The notes under the pieces were generated by a model. The model made no database searches. It was not told the DNA's origin and saw nothing but the letters and a program-made list of their open reading frames with translations. This document shows positions 55,267 to 64,000 of a DNA stretch of 64,000 bases, piece by piece (positions within the stretch are counted from its first letter, which is position 1; every line of letters begins with the position of its first letter). The stretch lies in contig NC_063050.1 in NCBI RefSeq assembly GCF_018812025.1, positions 6,300,047 through 6,364,046 of the forward strand, in the 5' to 3' direction. Made by a program: the position numbers and the translations under genes. Source of the stretch: Megalobrama amblycephala. Its lineage: Eukaryota > Chordata > Actinopteri > Cypriniformes > Xenocyprididae.

Positions 55267-58083
55267 GAAGTTTTTGCTTCAGAATTATGTAAAAATTATG
55301 CTGCCTACTCCTTCATATAAAACAATATATTGATTTAGTTTTTGTAAGACACTTTTTGTCAAGAAACACAGTATGCGTGGAGGCGTGAATCTGCATGAAT
55401 AATGGAACATTTACACCTGAGAAGACAAAAGAATTGCATAATAATGAGGCCTTTCAGTCAGGTAGGCTGTGAAAAAAAAACCTCTGTAATAATGTCTCAG
55501 CTCATCATAAACAGCAATACTGTGAAATATTATTACAATTTAAAATAATGGTATTCTATTATATTCTTTAAAATATAATGTATTTCTGTGATGCAAAGTG
55601 TCTGAACAATTATGTTACCTCTATGGCATTTCATATAGGCTTTTAGCTTAACACTCTGAGGTCTGAAGGTATCGCCGGCGATACCACCGTGGTTTTTTCT
55701 TATCAGTGTGAAAGAGACTCAAAATACTCCGTCAATGTTGCACATACAATTAAGAGTTATACACCATTTTAATCTGTGGAATATCTTCTTTCATTTGTGT
55801 ACAACTCAGAGTAAAAACAAAATGTTGTGCTCTTTGTAAAATAAAGAAAACTAACATGATGCGTGATCTCTCCTCTCCCTCTGAACGAAGTCCAATCTGA
55901 TAGTTCTTAGAAAATGAACTGTAACTTAGTGAATACTAATGACAAAAAAATTGCACTTATGTCTAAAAAAACGTTAAGATGTCAGGTTTTAAAACATGTA
56001 AGTCAAATCGAAAACAAACCTTCTGTGTTTATGTAATCTGTATGAAAAGAGAGCCATGTCAGAAGTCCGTGATTCAGCTCATTATCCGCTAATGCGGCCA
56101 CGCTCACGGAGCGAGCGCTATTCAGACGCAAATTCAGAGGCAATACATGCATTCATCATCTCAATCGTGTATTTATTGTCTTCAAAAGTGTTTTGAATAG
56201 CCATATTTAGCGATCTCTTGCCTCTGTTAGTTCCTTGGTTGTCACATGATATTCCTCTTCTTTTACTGAGGCATTTGTGGACAAAAGGGGCAGAGCGCCC
56301 TCCGGCTGCAAGTATGAATGATGAAAACACAGTATCCAGCACTCATAGTAATGACAATAAATATAGAATAATAAATATTATCTCTGTATAGAAAATTGAT
56401 ATAAACACATGAGAATCCATCAATATTTCTCCAAATGTGTATGCTTTTAAGCATATTAAGAAATTATGGTCAATATAAGACTTTAAGAGTCAAAATGTGA
56501 AGCTTGAGTCTTAGATCTTTTTAATGATGTATAGTTTGTCAACTGCACATCAACATTTAGGCTCTATAATATAACAAATATAGTAGCCTATATGAAATGC
56601 CCTAGAGGTAGGAATGTTCAGACGCTTTGCATCACAGAAATACATTATATTTGAAAGTATATTAAAATAGAAAACCATTATTTGGTTAGAGACTTGAGAC
56701 TTATTTTAAAAACATTATAATGGCATTATAATGTGTTCAATCTTTTGACTGGTAGTGTAATTTAACATAGGCCTATACAAAATTTTCTTCATATCATGTG
56801 CAATAATACGTGCATGCATGAGATCACAAAAATCATGTTTTTTTTTGTCCTGAGTGGACTTTAATCCTGTTATTAGCATGATCACAGAGGGTTTTTTCAC
56901 AGCCTACCTGACTGAAAGGCTTCATTAATATGCAAGTCATTTCAGGTCATTATTATTCAATTCTTTTGTCTTCTCAGGTGAGAATCACCCATTATACATG
57001 AGGATTCCCGCCTCCTCGCATACTGTGTTTCTTGACCAAAAGTGTCTTAGAAAATTTAAATCTCTCTATTGTTTTATATGAAGGAGTAGGAAGGATAATT
57101 TTTACTTCATTCTGAAGCAAAAACTCTAGTCTACAACCTCCAATACCTAGAAGTCTTATGAACACAGATTTAATATACTTTTTTTGGCCTTATTTCAGTG
57201 ACTTAAGTTTTTTGTTTTTTCAATAACCACGCATAAACGTTATTCCTTCAAAAACACAAACATGTACATACATGTTCCTCACATATTATTGTAGCCTAGT
57301 TTGTGCTGAATACAGTGTAATGACACTTTTTCCATTAATATGTTTATGAACAACTGAAAAAAGCACAAATGTCAGGGCATGTCAAAACTTCTCCAGGGCC
57401 CCAAAAATCCTCAGACCCCTGAGGGTTAAAAGCATGCACATTTGGAGAAATATTGATGGATTCTTATATATTTATGTCAATTTTCTATACTGAGAAGTAA
57501 TATTTATTGTCATCACTATGAGTGCTGGATACTGTGTTTTTAATTCATACTTGCAGCCGGAGGGCGCTCTGTACACCTTTAGGCCACAAATTCATATTAA
57601 GAAGAAAAGGAACTAGGAACTAACGGCATGTCTTCTAGAGATCGCTAACCATTGCTTTAACATCCAAATACACACTTTTCAAGACAATAAATACACGATT
57701 GAGACGATGAATGCATGTATTGCCTCTGAATTTGCGTCTGAATAGCGCTGGCTCCGTGGGCGTGGCCGCATTAGCGGATAATGAGCTGAATCACAGACTT
57801 CTGACATGACTCTCTTTTCATACAGATTACATAAACACAGAATGTTTGTTTTCGATTTGACTTGCATGATTTAAAACCTGACATTTCAACGTTTCTTTAG
57901 ACGTAAGTGTCATTTTTTTTGTCATTAGTATTCATAAGTTACAGTTCATTTTCTGAAAACTATCAGATTGGACTTCGTTCAGAGGGAGAGGAGAGATCAC
58001 GCATCATGTTAGTTTTCTTTATTTTACAAAAAGCACAACATTGTGTTTTTACTCTGAGTGTACACAAATAAAAGAAGACATTC
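55267..58083. mobile_element. TTAA-family element remnant, copy b (outer)
   Basis: 55267-55651 and 57426-58083 together match the element at 18948-20423 from about 19245 to 20283, in the same direction. Both its ends are missing. The left break joins the SPRY stub, so one deletion removed the exon and the element's left end. Confidence 0.75.
55648..57429. mobile_element. TTAA-family element, copy c, nested in its own family
   Basis: The element (55652-57425) has ends CACTCTGAGGTCTGA / TCAGACCCCTGAGGG with TTAA on each side. It lies in the opposite direction to the outer copy. It occupies exactly the TTAA that is empty at 19670-19673. GGTATCGCCGGCGATACC is again near one end. No transposase is seen. 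Confidence 0.82.
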
Positions 58084-59440
58084 AGTGACACAAATAAACC
58101 TCTTAACTGGGGAATATGTAGTCACCATCCTCTCAAATAGAGGCCACTTTACAGCAAAAAAGGGCCTACTATTAAGAGAACAGGTGCTAACCTGTGGCAG
58201 CATAAGTAAGCTCACACATAAATGTAGGGCAAAAGTCTAGAACTCAAAGTAACGTAAAACTTTGAAATACATGCTGTTTAAAAGGAAAAACACTCTCATA
58301 CAGATCCTCAAATCTGTTCTAAGCCTTAGAGGACGAAAAGCTAAAAAACCTAACATCGTCAAGTCAAACTTGATAAATACAGATATCAAGTGGCTCAGAG
58401 GAATTAATTTCCTTTAGCATGAAAGTTCTAGGAAGTGGGGCCTAGCAATACCTGCACAACTTATCTACGCAAAGATAAGGGCCTACCACCTGAGAGACAG
58501 CATCAGGGAGTCAAAACAGTCTACGACCTAGCTGTTAATCTCACAATTGCGCCTACATAAGCAAGGGGATAATGGGCATACAGCCTAACAACTCCCTCGG
58601 GAGGAGGCCAGAACTAGGAACTATACAACCTAATAAGGGATAGTATACATAAGGTTATGTAACTAACACACCTAACCTAGCTCTAGCCTAGGCGCTAAGC
58701 TACGGGCCTTCTTACAGGGCCACAAGCCTCCAAATCTCATGGATAAGAGAAAGAAAGTGAAGCTCACAAGCAAACAATGTCAGGCGGACGATTAAGGCCG
58801 ACCTAAACATTAACATATTAGCTGAAGTGACGAGTGCTATCAACTTCAGTTTGCCCAAAACCCCCTAATTTTCCTGACTACATGCTCAGAAAATTATACA
58901 GGAAAATAAGGTCTTATTTTAAACGAATAAAATATAGACCCTCCTGCAGCTCAAAAACCAAAAGACTCCTAATGCTCCTTTTTACATGAAAGGATGGAAT
59001 CTAAGGTTCTTTTAAGCCTAAAAGATCCTCTTACTATCAAACAAAAACAGCGGGCTGATAGAAATAATGACTATGGGCCCAGCCATCAGTCTGACCATAA
59101 GAAGCATCTGAGCATGATATATGTCTATATATACACATACATACAAATATACATACAAACATGCATATATATATATATATATATATATATACAGGAGGTG
59201 GAGGAAGAAGAGGAGAGGGTAGATATAAATCACCCTATATAACTGGGGGATCGATTACAAACGCAACAATGCTTACAATCGATCACCTGTCTCACTCTCG
59301 CTTCCTCCTCTTCCCGTCTGTCAGATACAAATCTGAATGGCTAGCGGTTTTTCCATGCCCTTCCGATCTCAAATGTGGAGATCATAAAGGAATGGAAAGT
59401 ATGCAAGCTGCCATATTAATGGACAGAAAGGAACCGCTCA
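58084..59440. other. Unassigned region
   Basis: No gene is recognised. Composition changes from the preceding element: CCTA/TAGG-rich words dominate 58380-58780. A TA microsatellite lies near 59167-59191, within a longer ATACATACA-rich tract that starts about 59130. Confidence 0.4.
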
Positions 59441-60130
59441 TCGAGCCGTCCGCGCGGCCCCTTTCCTAACGCGTTCTCCCGGCAGCTGCAGCCCGCCGAG
59501 AAGCGCGTCCCAAACACACAGCAGCTCGCATACACCAGCCAGAGGAACGCTCGCCGCCGGACGCGATGACGTCAAACACGAACGTCATCGTCATCCGGCC
59601 GCTCTCGCCAGCCCCAGGGAAGTTGAGAGAGAATAAAACTTTCTCAAACTTCCCAATGAGCTCATCTGCGAGCCCTATGATTGCAGCCACCGTTAAGCCT
59701 TAGCACAAACAGGGGCCAGAACCACCAGACTTTCTGAGGCACGCGTCTGACCGTTTCTATAGAAACCGGTGCTTCTAAGAGCCGCTGCTGTGACGTGATG
59801 ACTTTAGCAGTCGGCGATTGGCTCTTATTTAGAAGGCGGGACATATTCCGCCATATTGCGCAATACACTTTCTCCCATTCAAAAACGAGTGACACGATTT
59901 GTGTTATTTTATAGTCTTTGATAGTAACCGTGGAAACAGATATTGACAGCTGCGTGATGTCTAGTGGCACACGGTTTTCTTCCAACACTATGGAACATGG
60001 CAAGCAAACTTGGAATAAGGATAGGAGCGAGGATCAACATCAGCATGGCGCTTACGAAATGCAGCAGCTTTGCGACGAACTCGACTTGACAGATGCCGCT
60101 CTAGCACATTAATGGACAGGTGAGCAAAAG
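59440..60130. other. CpG-rich block with a possible short exon
   Basis: 59450-59640 is unusually rich in CG, with two ATGACGT-type motifs. At 59990 the plus strand reads MEHGKQTWNKDRSEDQHQHG, continues for 40 codons to a TAA at 60110-60112, and meets GTGAGC at 60120. This could be the first exon of a DNA-transposon-derived or host gene, but nothing downstream supports it. Confidence 0.3.
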
Positions 60131-61839
60131 TACACGAGACGAATTAACGTTATGTAGCTCAACACCATAGATGGCTCAATATCATGCTGTTGATCTTGCT
60201 TACGGTCAAAAGACTAATAGATAGCAGTCTACAACTTTAACACTCAAATGCAGTTTAATATGATAGTGCAACGTTAGAAAACAGCGAAACACGAAACAGC
60301 GATGCGTTAAATAAACTTACCTGTATGAGTAGTATTTAAGCACTTGCAAGTACTTCAGTAGAATGAATTGACTCATTCCTATTCCTGGAAATACAGGCTG
60401 GGACTCGCGTGTGGCACTGAAATCAGTCTCTCGTTGGCAGTCGCGCCCGCGATTCCACGCCTAGATTGTGCCTTTAGCACAGGTAAATTAAATTCATTTA
60501 ATACATATGCAGTGTGATTTTTTATTAATCATTTCCTGGATCTGAATACTTACCTGAAATATGTCAAACACCCTTTATTTCGTTTAAATCACCATAAATG
60601 TTCTAGAATTACTTTCCGAAAAGGGTTATTCAAATAATATGTTAAATTTGTCATTTGTCAACACCTCCCCCTTTGCCTTTCTTCTAATTCTAAAAAAAAC
60701 ACTTTTTGCTTGGAATTATAAGTTTCTATCTGCAAAAAAAATAATTCAAGCAATAATTTTCAAGAAACACAAACAGTTTACTTATTTGTTTTAAAACACA
60801 AAATTAGTGTTGTAGCAATGTGTTGACATGCATGAGAAAGTAAAATTTAATGGTTTTAATGACATTTATTTCATATTTTAAATGAATAGTTTTTTCTTGT
60901 TCAAGTTAGGCATAAAAGGCAATGTTAAATATTTTGTCCAGTGCAGATGTTAAATTTAGGTAGGAATATGATGGGTAATTTAACACATTATTGCAGGAAC
61001 CATTTAAGTTTACTTTTGTTTAGACAGAAAGCAGCTTCTGTAATACATCTGAGCAGGACTTTATTTCACAGAAAGATGGACATATACAGTGGATTTCTGT
61101 ACATCAATAATGCTGAAATAACATGCTAATGTTTATTGTTGTAATTAAGACCCCATCAGTTAAATTGAGTATTTGACCTTTAAGCCTTAATATTGTAAAA
61201 AATTAAGACATTTTAAGACTAAAAAACTGAAAGAAAACCAATAATGCTTCAGTAAAGGTGTTTAACAAAGTTTAATAAACATTGAAAAATGTTTCACTGA
61301 CTATATATTAAAAATATTTCACATTTAAAATATTTAAATTACTTCAACTATGCAACAAAATAGTTGAAATCCGGGTGTTTGGATTTCATGTGATTTCTCA
61401 ATATGGTGGTGATATTATGATAACTCGGTTACATTAATTAATTTAATCAAAAGTAATTCCATTTTGTAAGATCATTTTCATCCAAGTAATTCCAAACTTC
61501 GCAAGGCAGACAACAACATTAAGTGACAATCAAATAGTGCTTAGGATTTATCATGGATTCATTGAATTTACGGCCAGCAAAGCAACATAGTAAAATTCGA
61601 ATAGTATTTTTATTTTTCGAATATTAAATACAGATTGAATATTCGACTATTTGTGCACACGCCTATATTAAACTCTATTGATTAAGCATATGATGTTATT
61701 AAAGTTCATGTGCGCATAAAGGCAGGCATCTTTTGGCAAAACTTTTGGCAATATAGTGTATGTTAACAATTAGTAGGATATATAGCAGAATTTGGAATGG
61801 TGCATGTTGAAATGAATGAAATGAAATGAAATTAAATGA
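60131..61839. other. Non-coding AT-rich stretch
   Basis: I see no gene, repeat structure or element end that I can define. Confidence 0.45.
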
Positions 61840-62060
61840 AATGAATGATTCTGAAGTCCTCGCAGGAGTTGGTGCCATCTCTTCACAGGAGTTGGTGTCA
61901 TCTGAGGTCTTCTTAAGAGGCTGGATCCAAACTGAAGCTGATATACTCTCTAGTCACCTCAGGACGGGTGTTCCGAGATAAAACAGAAAAGCAGATGGAG
62001 AATAATTAGCGTAGCTGCTGTTCATAACATTAAGTCATGTGCAATCTGATATGAGATTCA

Positions 62061-62784
62061 TTATGTGAATGCTTGGCTAAAGAGATGCGTCTTTAATCTA
62101 GATTTAAACTGGGTGAGCGAGTCTGAGCCCCGAACATTATCAGGAAGGCTATTCCAGAGTTTTGGAGCCAAATGTGAAAATGCTCTCCCTCCTTTAGTGG
62201 ACTTAGATATCCTAGGTACAACCAGAAGTCCAGAGTTTTGTGATCTTAAAGAGCATGAAGGATTGTAGGGCGATAGAAGATCGGTTAAGTACACAGGAGC
62301 TAAACAATTTAGAGCCTTATAGGTCATTAGCGATACTTTATAATCGATACGGAACTTAATAGGTAACCAGAGTAGAGATGATAAAATTGGTGTTATATGA
62401 TCATATTTTCTTGACCTGGTAAGAACTCTAGCAGCTGCATTTTGTACTAATTGTAGCTTATTTATTGAGGAAGCAGGACAACCAGCTAATAATGCATTAC
62501 AGTAATCTAGTCGAGACGTCATGAAAGCATGAACTAACTTTTCTGCATCAGAAACAGATAACATATTCCGTATCTTAGCAATGTTTCTGAGGTGGAAGAA
62601 GGCTGTTTTTGTAACATATGAAATATGATTTTCAAAGGACAAGTTGCTGTCTAATATAACACCCAGGTCTTTAACTGTCGAGGATGGAGTAACAGTACAT
62701 CCTTCTAAATGCAGATTGTAGTCTGAGAGATTCTGTGTACAGGTTTTTGGTCCAATAAGTAATACTTCAGTCTTATCTGTTTTG
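62061..62784 (-). pseudogene. RT C-terminal fragment of the L2-type LINE
   Basis: The open part (from 62642 down) reads [20 protein letters not shown] and [13 protein letters not shown], then FSHLAPKLWNSLPDNVR and a terminal LKTHLFSQAFT. It keeps the C-terminal end that copy 28873-29565 lacks. It is broken upstream by the inserted LINE tail, so it is not functional. Confidence 0.82.
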
Positions 62785-63515
62785 TCCTACCCAAGTGTAG
62801 GACAAACAGATCAAAAAACTCCTTCATCCCCACTGTCATTGGCTTCTTGAATAAATTATAGCTAAATGTATTGCCTTTGGTCAAGGATGCTGCACCTTTG
62901 ACATTGTTATATTGTTTTTTTTTTTGGTGTTGTTTTTTTTGGTGTTTTTTTTTTGCACCTATTTTACTTTATTTTATTTAAATTTAATTTCTCCAAACTA
63001 GGGCTGCGGCGATTGATCGCGATTGATCGTTTGCGGGGTGGAGGTCTGTGTTTTTGTGGTATGTATGTGTGTGTTCTGTGTATGGTGATTGTGTGTATAT
63101 GGATACACACACATACAGGTATAAAGTTTAGAAATATATGCATGTATTATAAATATATATATTTATATATATTTTATGTTACATATAAACATAAATATTT
63201 TATATATAAATATAACATTTTTCTTAAATATGTGCGTGGGTGTGTGTGTATTTATATATACATGGTTATTGTGCACAGAGCACTCGCATGTGTATTGCGT
63301 GGACGCGGACTTTTGTTTTGCGGACGATTAATCGCGATTAATCGTTGCAGCCCTACTCCAAACTTAATTTAACTATTGTTTATTTTTATCCCTATGTTTT
63401 TATTGTATTGTCCTGTTGTCAATTGGGTGGATGCATGTATTTCTTTGTTTGTTGCCACTGACTGCAAAATAATTTGCCCCTTGGGGATCTAATAAAGTGT
63501 TGAAGATGAAGTTTT
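62785..63515 (+). mobile_element. 3-prime tail of a different LINE inserted in the L2
   Basis: The plus strand reads TNRSKNSFIPTVIGFLNKL and a stop near 62862, typical of the last codons of a LINE reverse transcriptase. A 3-prime UTR follows and ends AATAAAGTGTTGAAGATGAAG. It splits the L2 reading frame between 62784 and 63516. It is itself interrupted by a MITE. Confidence 0.65.
62999..63355. mobile_element. hAT-type MITE
   Basis: A 357-bp element with inverted ends TAGGGCTGCGGCGATTGATC / its near-complement ending GTTGCAGCCCTA. It has an exact 8-bp duplication CTCCAAAC (62991-62998 and 63356-63363). The inside is TA-rich. It sits in the 3-prime UTR of the inserted LINE tail. Confidence 0.9.
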
Positions 63516-64000
63516 CTGAATTTAATAGAAGAAAATTACTGGTCATCCAATGTTTTACTGCTTTAACACACTCTGTCAGATTGGATAATTTAGAGATTTC
63601 ATCTGGTTGTGTTGAAATATATAACCGAGTATCATCGGCATAGCAATGGAAAGTAATTCTATGTTTTTTTTATAATATCACTGAGTGGCAGCATGTATAT
63701 TGAAAATAGCAGAGGGCCTAACACTGATCGTTGCGGCACTCCATAGTTTACTATCGTTATCTTAGATTTTTTCCTGTTTATATAAACAAAATTGTGACGT
63801 CTGATAGGTCCGATCTAAACCACCGTAATGCTTGGCCCTGAATACCAGTGTAATTTTGTAGTCGATCTAGGAGTATTTTATGATCTATAGTGTCGAACGC
63901 AGCACTGAGATCAAGTAACACTAGTATTGAGACACAGCCCTGGTCAGAAGCTAGAAGTAAGTCATTTGTAATTTTAACGAGCGCAGTTTCTATAAAGCAC

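Larger units (their letters stand above)
61840..64000 (-). mobile_element. L2-type LINE, interrupted and running off the window
   Basis: It is the minus-strand relative of 28575-30005, with very similar RT sequence. It is split by an inserted LINE tail between about 62785 and 63515. Its 5-prime part continues past the window end. Confidence 0.82.

Noticed and set aside
62953..63372. 139-residue frame over the hAT MITE.
   Set aside because: It crosses a T-rich LINE tail and both MITE ends; its Tyr/Ile-rich content comes from the TA-rich inside.
1..64000. tRNA, rRNA or microRNA genes.
   Set aside because: I saw no cloverleaf with box A/box B spacing or rRNA sequence. Hairpins present belong to inverted-repeat transposons. 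A covariance-model scan was not possible.

Overview
This is eukaryotic DNA from a ray-finned fish, most likely a cyprinid. The evidence is GT-AG introns, fish-type PRY/SPRY (B30.2), FIIND and CARD domains, L2-type LINEs, DIRS and split-direct-repeat retroelements, Tc1 and hAT elements, and many short elements flanked by TTAA. Nothing prokaryotic is visible. Mobile elements make up well over half of the window, and host sequence is cut into short pieces between them.

The host content is a minus-strand tandem array of three related innate-immunity genes. The most complete gene (copy 2, about 34.6 to 30.1 kb) reads in transcription order: a leader exon with a short ORF, three short exons of NLR-type N-terminal sequence, a 47-nt linker exon, a PRY/SPRY exon, then one exon holding FIIND (ZU5-UPA) and CARD. 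I followed the splice phases by hand, and they join in frame from the start codon through the SPRY into the FIIND. No NACHT or LRR exon fits in the gaps. The architecture is therefore a B30.2 sensor on the NLRP1/CARD8-type FIIND-CARD output module. Copy 1 (about 22.8 to 4.4 kb) keeps the same order but is stretched by retroelements and lacks two N-terminal exons. Copy 3 (47.4 to 46.2 kb, plus an SPRY stub at 55.1 kb) is clearly broken. All three CARDs carry different disabling changes. The residue aligned by eye with the catalytic His of FIIND is Ser or Thr in every copy, although the SF|S cleavage motif is kept.

Layout: 1-4.4 kb is non-coding with a two-exon pyrin-domain-like remnant. 4.4-5.5 is FIIND/CARD copy 1. 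6.1-9.9 is gypsy element 1, internally deleted. 10.4-11.4 is a hAT-type element. 11.5-12.2 is SPRY copy 1. 12.5-16.2 is LTR-less gypsy 2. 16.3-22.5 is a split-direct-repeat (Ngaro/PAT-like) element with internal tandem repeats and a nested TTAA element. 22.5-22.8 holds the 5-prime exons of copy 1. 23.3-26.6 is nested TTAA elements. 28.6-30.0 is an L2 LINE. 30.1-34.6 is gene copy 2. 35.9-36.7 is a fold-back rearrangement. 36.7-43.3 is a young Gmr1-like LTR retrotransposon with integrase before reverse transcriptase. 43.7-44.9 is a Tc1 element. 46.2-47.4 is FIIND/CARD copy 3. 48.2-54.2 is a DIRS element with inverted repeats and internal complementary region. 55.1-58.1 is the SPRY stub and a TTAA element nested in its own family. 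58.1-61.8 has no recognised gene. 61.8-64.0 is an L2 LINE holding a second LINE tail, which itself holds a hAT MITE.

The paralogous units show empty sites for several insertions, so those insertions can be placed after the tandem duplication. All calls come from reading the sequence; no database search or alignment was run.
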